Below are positions 7,407 to 14,490 of a stretch of DNA of 17,341 nt, one piece after another. The notes below the pieces were generated by a model. The model was not told the DNA's origin. It made no database searches and was given only the letters and a program-made list of their open reading frames with translations. Source of the DNA: Lachnospiraceae bacterium UBA3774. Lineage in GTDB: Bacteria > Bacillota > Clostridia > Lachnospirales > Lachnospiraceae. Location: NCBI GenBank assembly GCA_002369255.1, contig DFFO01000071.1, positions 1 through 17,341 of the forward strand, in the 5' to 3' direction. The position numbers and the translations under genes were made by a program. The stretch's first letter is position 1. Every line of letters starts with the position of its first letter.

Positions 7407-8591
7407 TTATTCCTCCAAAATTCCCTTAAGGCATTCTTTAAATACATTATAGCTTTCCGCCTCTTTGTTCATGGCGGAGATTATTTCTTCTTTACGGTCT
7501 TTTTTCAGTATCTCTTCCGCGCCTGTACCGAGCGACATAATATCGGTAAAGTACCATTTTTCAAGGCCGACCCTCGTCAAAAAATCCATAGTTTTCGAAA
7601 TATGATTTCTTGTATATTCCGTATCGAGCGCAAGCACCGCCGCGGGAGTGCCGTTTCTTAAAGACAGCAGCGTGCCGTGAAAATATGTGGTAATAGTAAG
7701 CCTGAAAAGGCCGAACACGCTCGCCCACTCAAACGGATTTATGCCATAAAGATTGACGTCGGCATATTTGCTGTAATTGAACAGCGAAACGATCTGATAA
7801 TCCCTGCCGAACTTTTCTTTTACCATCGAGCAAAGTTTATCGTCTGCCATTACGCAAAGCGTCTCCCGGTCAAAGTCATAACCTGCGTCAAGGAGCTTTC
7901 TTTCAAGAAGCTTTTTGTCAACCGGCAATTCGTTCACGTTCAGAAAAACGGTGGGATCGCACGTATGCACCGGGCTTACCGAAGTACCTGTCATTTTTGC
8001 AAATTTTTCCGATTCGGAATCCCGCACCCCCAAAAATCTGTAGGAATCAAAAATCGTTTTTATCTTTTTTGCCTCGCTCTCCGGGATCTTTTCGTAATTC
8101 ATCCCAAAGCAGCTGGCCGCATAGGAAAGCTTGGCCGCGCCGATACCCTCATCCAGAAAATAGGGATTTGGAAAACCTCTTAAAGTATAGTTCCAGACAG
8201 CGTCGCTTCCGGATATCACCACGTCGAAGCTTTTGTCTATATATTCAAAAAGTTCTTTCGTATCGTTTGAATATATCTTTTTTTGTGAAAGCGGGAGCTG
8301 TTTTACGGCGCTTGCAAAAGCGGCGTTTTTCTCTCGCTGGCGACGAAGTATGCCCGGATCTTTCAGCAGATTCAGAGCAAGATGCACTTTGCGTTTCGGG
8401 GTCGCCGCGCCGGCGATATATTGTTTTAAAGTCGCCGGATAAAGCGCTTCATCGACCTTTGGCATCCCGTAATCTATAACCGAAATCTCGTGCTGCGGGA
8501 AATCGGCCTGAAGCTTTTTGCAAAGGCTGTAGCACTGCATGAAGGCTCCGTTGTTTATGCTTCTGTGAAAAGTAAGTATGCCTATCTTCAT
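7407..8591 (-). CDS. Polysaccharide pyruvyl transferase family protein
   Basis: Member of the PS_pyruv_trans family (CsaB/WcaK/EpsO type), which transfers pyruvate from PEP to form a ketal on a sugar. In this 394-residue protein I see the N-terminal MKIGILTFHRSINNGAFMQ, the central VVISGSDAVWN (125-134), LSYAASCFG (155-163), FLGVRDSES (187-194), HTCDPT (209-214), and the C-terminal TTYFHGTLLSLRNGTP (301-316) with the near-invariant His (H305). No signal peptide, so it should act in the cytoplasm on a lipid-linked intermediate. It adds a negative charge along with ManNAcA. Only a weak AAGAAG ribosome site precedes the ATG, 6 bases after the previous stop. Some family members are not proven pyruvyl transferases, so the reaction is inferred. 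Confidence 0.88.
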   Translation of the reverse strand: MKIGILTFHRSINNGAFMQCYSLCKKLQADFPQHEISVIDYGMPKVDEALYPATLKQYIAGAATPKRKVHLALNLLKDPGILRRQREKNAAFASAVKQLPLSQKKIYSNDTKELFEYIDKSFDVVISGSDAVWNYTLRGFPNPYFLDEGIGAAKLSYAASCFGMNYEKIPESEAKKIKTIFDSYRFLGVRDSESEKFAKMTGTSVSPVHTCDPTVFLNVNELPVDKKLLERKLLDAGYDFDRETLCVMADDKLCSMVKEKFGRDYQIVSLFNYSKYADVNLYGINPFEWASVFGLFRLTITTYFHGTLLSLRNGTPAAVLALDTEYTRNHISKTMDFLTRVGLEKWYFTDIMSLGTGAEEILKKDRKEEIISAMNKEAESYNVFKECLKGILEE

Positions 8592-8597
8592 TTCTTC

Positions 8598-9731
8598 TTA
8601 TACATCTTTCGAAAGGGCTGATCTCATAACGTCGGTAACGGAGCTTAAAGCCACAGACATATCCGCTTTTTTGTAGGCGTAGGCGCGGATATCGGCAATC
8701 ATTTTTTCCTTTCCTCTGCTTACGAGCCCGTCGTAAAAATCAATTACTTTTTCAATATCAATGGGCGAAGCGTCATTCGGGAATTCGATAAAATAATCAA
8801 AATCCGAATGGTCAAGCACGTCCACCTCGCAGCCTGTAATCATCGGAAGACCCTTTGCCAGATACTCTCCGGTCTTTATAAAGCTCCCGGACTTTAAGTT
8901 TATCTTGTACATTCCAAGAGAGGCCAGCGCCATATCCGTCTTTTCGTATATCCTGTCAAGCTCCTCTCCGGTCTTTTTTCCGTAAAAAAACACCCGATCT
9001 CCAAGCCCGTATTTTGACACGAGGCTGCGGTAATACTCTTCCTCGGGGCCGTACCCCACAACGTGATATACCACGTTTCGCTTTCCGCCGTTTTCATAAT
9101 ACCGCGCCATGCCCTCGATCAGCCTTTCAAAGCCGTGATGAACGGCCATAACCGCTACGGACATGATATTTAAGCACCCGTCGTCTTCCCGCGGCGAAAG
9201 CGGCGCGACCTTATCTACCTGAATGCCGTTTTTTATCTTAAGTGTCGGCACTTTACAGATTTCTTTTTCGTCTGAAAACGTAGATATATAATCTACATAC
9301 CTGTAAAGCTTTTTTCTGTATATGGTATCCTTAAACCAAAGAGGCAGATTTCTGATAAAATGAGGCACGCTGTGACAAAAAGCGTCCTTAAAATACGGGA
9401 AAACAGGCATTTCAAGAATGATAAGACAGTCGGGGTACTCTTTTTTTATGTTTTTGAAAAAGTCAACAAGCCCGCGTTCAATGATCGATCGTCTGACGTA
9501 TATCACCTTTGGATCTTCGAGCTTTCCTATGTCTTTTTTGTAGTCAAAATGTCTGCAAAACGGCAGAACACGAATGAGCTTTTGAAGGGTTGAAAGACGT
9601 CCGCGGTTGACATTTATCCGCGTAAATGGCATTACCTTTTCAAACTCGCCCACCTGCATGTTTATCTTGCGCAGAACGCCTTCCGCCGCGAAATCTTCAA
9701 GAACGTTATATATGTAATAGCCTTGTTTCAT
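8598..9731 (-). CDS. Glycosyltransferase, GT4-like with a divergent donor motif
   Basis: A probable GT-B glycosyltransferase of about 377 residues adding one sugar to the lipid-linked repeat unit. The C-terminal half has the donor-site pattern: AVMAVHHGFERLIEGM (around 194-209), YHVVGYGPEEE, GLGDRVFFYGK (244-253), then SGSFIKTGEYLAKGLPMI (282-299). The first Glu of the usual E-x7-E motif is replaced (Ser at that spacing); only the second (E290) is kept. The gene starts ATGATG. The AAAGGAG site is 4 bases from the first ATG (9734) and 7 from the second (9731), so I favour the second. It overlaps the end of the polymerase gene by about 26 bases. The donor and acceptor cannot be read. Confidence 0.85.
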   Translation of the reverse strand: MKQGYYIYNVLEDFAAEGVLRKINMQVGEFEKVMPFTRINVNRGRLSTLQKLIRVLPFCRHFDYKKDIGKLEDPKVIYVRRSIIERGLVDFFKNIKKEYPDCLIILEMPVFPYFKDAFCHSVPHFIRNLPLWFKDTIYRKKLYRYVDYISTFSDEKEICKVPTLKIKNGIQVDKVAPLSPREDDGCLNIMSVAVMAVHHGFERLIEGMARYYENGGKRNVVYHVVGYGPEEEYYRSLVSKYGLGDRVFFYGKKTGEELDRIYEKTDMALASLGMYKINLKSGSFIKTGEYLAKGLPMITGCEVDVLDHSDFDYFIEFPNDASPIDIEKVIDFYDGLVSRGKEKMIADIRAYAYKKADMSVALSSVTDVMRSALSKDV

Positions 9732-10938
9732 CATCCGTCTCCTTTTTCGCGATCCTTGCCGATCCGACGCATATTCCTATCAGCAGGAAGAACGACGGTT
9801 CAAGCAGGAACGAGCTGGAAATCATAAGTTTGAAAAATCCGGTGGAAGCCAAAAGCGTCAGTATTACGCCTTTTACTGCCCTGTTTCCGCATTTTACAAT
9901 TCCTCTGATGTATACAAACACACAGTTGAATATCGCAAGACCGCCGCCTATCGCTCCAAAGCTGTACAGCAATTCGAGGAACAGATTATGCGAATAGTGG
10001 AAAACCTCCCCGTAGCTGTTTGTAAGAACTCTGTCCGCGGCAAGCCCTCTTATGGCAAAGGGATCCATGACAAGCCTTTTCCAGACGGATTCTGCGATGT
10101 CAAAGCGCCCGTTGTCAAAGAAAAAGCCCTCAATGCTGAGATTGTTGATGATATTTGTGCGGAGCACAAGTTTTGAAAGACTCGCGCCATAGAAGAACAG
10201 GAACCACAGCGCAAGGAAGTAGAATCCGACAATGATAACCAGCGCAAGTATGCGTCCGACGATCCTGTGCTTGTATTTTTTGTAAAACAGGAAATAAAAC
10301 AGAAAAATCAGGGCAAGCGCAAGAAGCGGGCCCCTCGTTCCGAATACGATAATACATATAAATCCGGCAAAAGCAGCCGCAACGTCTATCATTTTTTTGT
10401 CCTTTGCGGCATAGAACAAAGCGAGGCAGATGTGCGGCAATATATAATAGGAAAATGACATCTGATCCGTCTCTTCGTTCAGGAAAGGAGACGCAACGAT
10501 GATAAAGAGCACGTTTATGAATATGGAAACGATCGAAACCGTATGCATTTTTTTCACGGTTTCTTCATCACGGATGCATATGCCGAGGAAATACAGCGGC
10601 GCAAATCTGATGAGGGTATCAAACAGATTTTCAGACAGATATTCCGAAACTCTGTATTCCGAGAACATCATGCTCAGGATATAGACCGCGGCAAAGCCCA
10701 GATATGCCAGAATATCCCGCATCTTCAGCTTTTTTAACATATACGGGATCGCGCCGATAACAAGCAGACTCGGAACAACAATTATCAGCACGTTTGTGAC
10801 CTCGTGGCCGATAACCCTATTTAGAACAATGATCACGAAAAGAACGATGATATACCTTGTCCACATGTATGAACAAAGTGCGTCAAATATGTTCTTTGAC
10901 GTAACCTCAAGTTTAAAATTTGTTCCTCTGTGTCTCAT
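9706..10938 (-). CDS. wzy: Wzy-like polysaccharide polymerase (O-antigen ligase superfamily)
   Basis: A 410-residue membrane protein with about 10-12 hydrophobic helices. It should join undecaprenyl-PP-linked repeat units on the outer face of the membrane. Family features are the helix with GTRGPLLALAL (200-210), the extracytoplasmic loop with DNGRFDIAESVWKRL (275-289), and YSHNLFLELLYSFG (315-328), the His-Asn signature common to Wzy/WaaL proteins. No WaaL acceptor context (lipid A genes) is visible, so polymerase is preferred over ligase. An in-frame TAA lies just upstream of the ATG, which fixes this start. The ribosome site is weak (GGA, about 9 bases away). The gene follows the GT4 gene after a 31-base gap, one of the larger gaps in the operon. 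Confidence 0.85.
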   Translation of the reverse strand: MRHRGTNFKLEVTSKNIFDALCSYMWTRYIIVLFVIIVLNRVIGHEVTNVLIIVVPSLLVIGAIPYMLKKLKMRDILAYLGFAAVYILSMMFSEYRVSEYLSENLFDTLIRFAPLYFLGICIRDEETVKKMHTVSIVSIFINVLFIIVASPFLNEETDQMSFSYYILPHICLALFYAAKDKKMIDVAAAFAGFICIIVFGTRGPLLALALIFLFYFLFYKKYKHRIVGRILALVIIVGFYFLALWFLFFYGASLSKLVLRTNIINNLSIEGFFFDNGRFDIAESVWKRLVMDPFAIRGLAADRVLTNSYGEVFHYSHNLFLELLYSFGAIGGGLAIFNCVFVYIRGIVKCGNRAVKGVILTLLASTGFFKLMISSSFLLEPSFFLLIGICVGSARIAKKETDDETRLLHI

Positions 10939-10969
10939 TTTTTATAATCCGTAACAGTCCCCGCGCCGG

Positions 10970-12076
10970 TTACAAAAGTACTTCCTTTAGTTTTCCGGCC
11001 TCGGTATCTATATCAAAATGCGATTTTTTAACCGCATCATTCCATTCATATCTGTCGCGATGCATATCCAAAGCACAGATCGCGGCGTTTGCCCAGTCTT
11101 TTGCGGAAGACTTGTGATCGCAAAATATAATAAAGCCTTCCCGCACCTCGGCTTCCCTTGGAACGGCCTCGCTGCTGACAAGCGACAAAAGCCCGTTTGC
11201 CTGGGTTTCCACCAGCACCACCGGCAGACCTTCAAAAAGCGAAGGCAGCAGGAACAGATCCATCGCGCTGTAAAACTTTTCTATGTCGGGCCTTGGCTGC
11301 AGCAGGCAGACCAAGTCTCCAAGGCCCTTCTTTAAGATCGCTTCTTCGATAGCCAGTCTCATGGACCCGTCACCCAGGATCAGGAAGCGGCAGGCGTCGT
11401 CTTTTTTCGCTATTTCCTCAAAAATATCTATTAAAAAGAGCGGGTTTTTCTGCTGCTCCAGTCTTCCGGCAAAGCCGATGACTTTTTTCCCCGAAAAACC
11501 GAGCTCTTTTTTTATACTTTCTCTTGCCTCGGGCGAAAAACGGAACCTGTCCGGCTCAACCGCATTGTATATCATCCGGGCGCTTCTGTTTTTCCCTTTT
11601 CCGAACATAAATTCCGCGGCTTTCGGAGCACAGGTAAGTCTTGTTATATTTTTTCTGCCTCCGTATATCTTCCTTCCTATCGCGTGCAAAAGCCTGTAGG
11701 GGTCGATGGCGCCTCTTTTGGGGATGCTGCTGTTGTGAGAGTGAAAGACTATTTTGTAGCCGTATCTTTCGCACAGCATGACCGGGATCAAGTGCACCAT
11801 TGAAAAGAGGTTGAAATACGCCGTTTTGTGCGTATCCCGGCATTCTTTGACGATTTGCCGCAGCTCCTTTAAATGCTTTAAAGGATTTTGCGAATAGGGC
11901 GTGGTATAAAAGACCTTTCCTCCGCCGGCTTTTACTTTGTCTTCGTAGATACAGCTTTTTCCGACGATCACGTAATCAAATATGCACTCGCCGTTCATAT
12001 GCCTGTTCATATTGAGGAGAAATGATTCTATTCCCCCGAACTTGTCCGCAGACATCCCGAAGACCAATACTCTCAT
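10970..12076 (-). CDS. Glycosyltransferase family 4 (EpsF-like)
   Basis: Retaining GT-B glycosyltransferase, 368 residues, expected to extend the lipid-linked oligosaccharide on the cytoplasmic face. The N-terminal acceptor domain has MRVLVFGMSADKFGGIESF, and FHSHNSS at 111-117 is typical of EpsF-like proteins. The donor domain has IYNAVEPDRF (169-178), GFAGRLEQQKNP (201-212; conserved Arg and Lys), ILGDGSM (233-239) and the E-x7-E motif in FEGLPVVLVET (E282 and E290). The ATG overlaps the ligase stop as ATGA, indicating translational coupling to the acylation genes. The sugar donor is not predictable from the sequence. Confidence 0.92.
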   Translation of the reverse strand: MRVLVFGMSADKFGGIESFLLNMNRHMNGECIFDYVIVGKSCIYEDKVKAGGGKVFYTTPYSQNPLKHLKELRQIVKECRDTHKTAYFNLFSMVHLIPVMLCERYGYKIVFHSHNSSIPKRGAIDPYRLLHAIGRKIYGGRKNITRLTCAPKAAEFMFGKGKNRSARMIYNAVEPDRFRFSPEARESIKKELGFSGKKVIGFAGRLEQQKNPLFLIDIFEEIAKKDDACRFLILGDGSMRLAIEEAILKKGLGDLVCLLQPRPDIEKFYSAMDLFLLPSLFEGLPVVLVETQANGLLSLVSSEAVPREAEVREGFIIFCDHKSSAKDWANAAICALDMHRDRYEWNDAVKKSHFDIDTEAGKLKEVLL

Positions 12077-13584
12077 GATATCTGCTCCCGGAAAATCTCC
12101 CCAAGCTGAACGCGGCTGATTTTGCCCATCGCGTTTTTGGGGATCTCATCGACAATAAATATCTTTCTGGGCTGCTGATAATCCGCGAGATTTCTCGCGC
12201 AGGCAACCGCTATCTCTCGCTCGCTAAGCTCCATCCCGTCGGCAGGCGAGGCCGCAAGAGCGACTATTTCTCCGAGCGAATCGTCCGTAAGCGCAAAAGC
12301 CGCGCACTCCCTGACGTTTGGAAGTTCAAGCAGCATGGTTTCTATATCCTGAGGATATACGTTTATTCCGCCGGTAACTATTATTTCCTTTATGCGTCCG
12401 GAAAAATACAGGTATCCGTCTTCATCTACGTAACCGAGGTCTCCTGTGCGAAACCACTCCCCGTCATAAGCAGCCTTTGTCAGATCCGGCCTCTTATAAT
12501 ATCCTTTAAACTTTTGTACTGTATCTGCCGTAATCTCTCCTACCTCATAGGGCTGTGCCTGCGTGCCGTCCTCACGGCGGATGCGGATCCTTGCTCCCGG
12601 GACGCATTTTCCCACCGAGCGTTTCTTTTCAGCAGACATCCTGAAGTCTATATCCGTAGGAGATGATATCTCAGACGTGCCGTATATCTCGTGAAATTCA
12701 CAGTTCATCTTTTCGATGAGCCGTTCTTTTACCGCAGGCTCAAGCCATGCCGACGAGGAAACGACGCATCTTATGCAGCTGATATCTGCGCCTTCATTAA
12801 GTCTTTCGCTTATCTGCGCGAGCTGAGAGCTGACAGCTATCGTAAAGGTAACTTTGTTTTTGTTTACACATTCCATCCAAAGCGCGGGCGTAAATCTCGG
12901 GAGCACGACGCTGACTGCGCCTATCCGAAGCGCAAGAAGCACCAGGCGAAGCGCAAGCGTGTGGTACATAGGCGTCGCCGCAAGTATCACGTCATCTTCC
13001 GTAAGTAAGTAAAGCTCTGTAAAGACCTTTGCCCTTATATGCTTGCAATTCTGAGATATATCTATGGGCTTGGGATCTCCGGTAGAGCCCGAGGTCATGA
13101 TCAAAAGCAGCGTTTCATCGCCGGTAACAGCCTCGCATACGGGTCTTTTTTCGCTGCATTTTTCGCTTTCGGAAAAGCTGATCGCTCCCGGGTGATCTCC
13201 GTCAAGGCAAAAATGCGATCCCTCAGAACACAGCCCGTCTCCTGCGCGTCTTAAAAAAGCCTTGTTTGCTATAAGGTGCTTTACGTCGCCGGAGTCAAAT
13301 ACCTTTGCAGCTGCCGCAGCAGGCATAGAAGGATTGATCGGAACAAGGCCCGCTCCTATCTCGCAGGCAGCAAGAAAAAGCGCTATACACGGGATGCTGC
13401 TCGTCATCGGGATGCCGATATGGTCGCCGTATTCTACGCCGTTTTCAAGCAGAAAATTGGAATATCTGCAAACGGTTTTTGCAAGCTCTCCGTATGATAT
13501 GGAAGCGCCGTCGCAGATAATGGCTGTTTTTAAAGGATTTTTTTCAGCGCTGTCAAAAAAAGCGTCTGAAACGAGTCTTTTCAT
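12073..13584 (-). CDS. AMP-forming acyl ligase (ANL superfamily), probably acyl-ACP synthetase
   Basis: A 503-residue adenylate-forming enzyme that activates a carboxylic acid with ATP and passes it to a thiol. All core motifs are visible: P-loop TSGSTGDPK (164-172), PMYHTLALRL (205-214), EIYGTSEIS (299-307), GEWFRTGD (375-382), GRIKEIIVTGGINVYP (396-411) and the C-terminal catalytic Lys in NAMGKIS (about K488). The GGINVYPQDIE signature is the fatty/aryl-acid type rather than that of amino-acid adenylation domains. In most relatives the thiol is CoA, but the free-standing ACP and acyltransferase immediately upstream suggest the acyl group is loaded on that carrier for sugar N-acylation. It starts 15 bases after the acyltransferase stop with an AGAGG site, and its stop overlaps the GT4 start. 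The acid itself is unknown. Confidence 0.88.
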   Translation of the reverse strand: MKRLVSDAFFDSAEKNPLKTAIICDGASISYGELAKTVCRYSNFLLENGVEYGDHIGIPMTSSIPCIALFLAACEIGAGLVPINPSMPAAAAAKVFDSGDVKHLIANKAFLRRAGDGLCSEGSHFCLDGDHPGAISFSESEKCSEKRPVCEAVTGDETLLLIMTSGSTGDPKPIDISQNCKHIRAKVFTELYLLTEDDVILAATPMYHTLALRLVLLALRIGAVSVVLPRFTPALWMECVNKNKVTFTIAVSSQLAQISERLNEGADISCIRCVVSSSAWLEPAVKERLIEKMNCEFHEIYGTSEISSPTDIDFRMSAEKKRSVGKCVPGARIRIRREDGTQAQPYEVGEITADTVQKFKGYYKRPDLTKAAYDGEWFRTGDLGYVDEDGYLYFSGRIKEIIVTGGINVYPQDIETMLLELPNVRECAAFALTDDSLGEIVALAASPADGMELSEREIAVACARNLADYQQPRKIFIVDEIPKNAMGKISRVQLGEIFREQIS

Positions 13585-13599
13585 GAAAATAACCTCTGT

Positions 13600-14232
13600 T
13601 TATGAAGGTAATATCCTTGCAGGATTTGCGAATGTTTTGCATTTTGCGGGAACGTCCTTCATGACTATGCTCCCCATTCCTATATATGCATCGTCGCCTA
13701 TTGTCACGTCATTGGCTATGACTGCGTTGCTGGCAATAAATACGCGGTCTCCCACCGTGATATTGCGCAGCATGGTGGTATTTGTAGCTATAAAGCAGTA
13801 ATCTCCTATGCTGATATCATGTCCTATATCGCGTGAAAGGATCGTACAAAAGCGCCCGCACCGCGAATTTACCGCGATTTTTGCGTAAGGCCAAAGTATA
13901 GTTCCCTCTCCGTATTCTGTATAGTCCGTCAATACCGTGGTAGGATGAATGATAACCGGGAAAACCGCGCCTCTCTTAAGGTAGTCCTCCGCGATCTGCT
14001 GTTTGACGGAAGGGTTTGCGATGCAGAGCACAAATTCTTCATCTGATCTTATTTCATGATCCTTTATCCCCCCGACTATCCTGGCGTCGCAGGGGTAGCC
14101 CTCAAGCGCGTCCGGATCGTCGTCAAGAAAACCGGCGATTTCCCATCTCGGACTGACTTTGTTTATGTCCTTTATCCACTGAAGAACCTCGCGTCCGAAG
14201 CCTCCTGCGCCTATGATATACAGTTTTTTCAC
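13600..14232 (-). CDS. PglD/NeuD-like hexapeptide acyltransferase
   Basis: Two-domain sugar acyltransferase of 210 residues. The N-terminal Rossmann-like nucleotide-sugar-binding part has KLYIIGAGGFGREVLQWI (3-20) and FLDDDPDALEGYP (35-47). From about 95 a left-handed beta-helix follows, with the catalytic-type His in DIGHDISIGDY (H138), repeated I/V-G-D hexapeptides (ITVGDRVFIAS, VTIGDDAYIGMGS) and a closing FANPARIL. PglD-type enzymes acetylate the 4-amino group of UDP-4-amino-trideoxy-GlcNAc. The adjacent ACP and acyl ligase suggest a different, carrier-bound donor here. It starts with GTG, in GTGA overlap with the ACP stop, so the two are tightly coupled. NeuD-type O-acetylation is an alternative. 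Confidence 0.88.
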   Translation of the reverse strand: MKKLYIIGAGGFGREVLQWIKDINKVSPRWEIAGFLDDDPDALEGYPCDARIVGGIKDHEIRSDEEFVLCIANPSVKQQIAEDYLKRGAVFPVIIHPTTVLTDYTEYGEGTILWPYAKIAVNSRCGRFCTILSRDIGHDISIGDYCFIATNTTMLRNITVGDRVFIASNAVIANDVTIGDDAYIGMGSIVMKDVPAKCKTFANPARILPS

Positions 14233-14480
14233 TGACCGGCCTCCATTTTTTCTGTTATGATCTTTTCGAGGCCGCCTATTGTCTTAAACTCCGGCAGAGA
14301 CAGCTCTTCGTCATCAAATGTGATCGAAAATTCGTCCTCCAAAAGAACTACAAACTGTATCAGACCCATGGAATCGATGTATCCGTTTTCCATATAATTG
14401 AAAGAGTCTGTATCTATGTCTTTGGGAAGATCGTATTCTCTTTGGATATAATCTATTATGTAATCTTTTACTCTGCTCAT
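14229..14480 (-). CDS. Stand-alone acyl carrier protein
   Basis: A small acidic carrier of 83 residues. The phosphopantetheine site is S37 in the GYIDSMGLIQF motif at the start of helix 2, followed by VVLLEDEFSITFDDEEL and PEFKTIGGLEKII. The length and fold pattern fit ACP/PCP/DltC-type carriers. The start at 14480 has an AGAGG ribosome site about 7 bases upstream. A longer reading from 14537 would overlap the oxidoreductase gene and adds a non-conserved leader. Its own neighbours, an acyl ligase and an acyltransferase, and the absence of fatty-acid synthase genes point to a dedicated role in glycan acylation. It needs a phosphopantetheinyl transferase encoded elsewhere. Confidence 0.93.
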   Translation of the reverse strand: MSRVKDYIIDYIQREYDLPKDIDTDSFNYMENGYIDSMGLIQFVVLLEDEFSITFDDEELSLPEFKTIGGLEKIITEKMEAGQ

Positions 14481-14490
14481 ATAAACCTCT

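Noticed and set aside
6922..7452. Open frame of about 176 codons on the plus strand
   Set aside because: It is antisense to wecC, with no recognisable domain; codon bias of the real gene explains the open frame. The same applies to plus-strand frames at 2902-3390, 5580-6074 and 7997-8479.
10939..10969. TTATAA box in the 31-base gap before the polymerase gene as a promoter
   Set aside because: It lies about 5 bases from the ATG, which leaves no room for a leader, and no -35 is convincing. It also contains the in-frame TAA.
13262..13801. Open frame of about 180 codons on the plus strand
   Set aside because: It lies antisense to the acyl ligase and acyltransferase, whose motifs are clear. It has low-complexity, unfamiliar sequence and no convincing ribosome site.
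12073..14480. Dlt (teichoic acid D-alanylation) reading of the adenylase and carrier
   Set aside because: No DltB or DltD-like protein is present in the window, the ligase motif is of the acyl/aryl type, and a PglD-like soluble acyltransferase sits between them.
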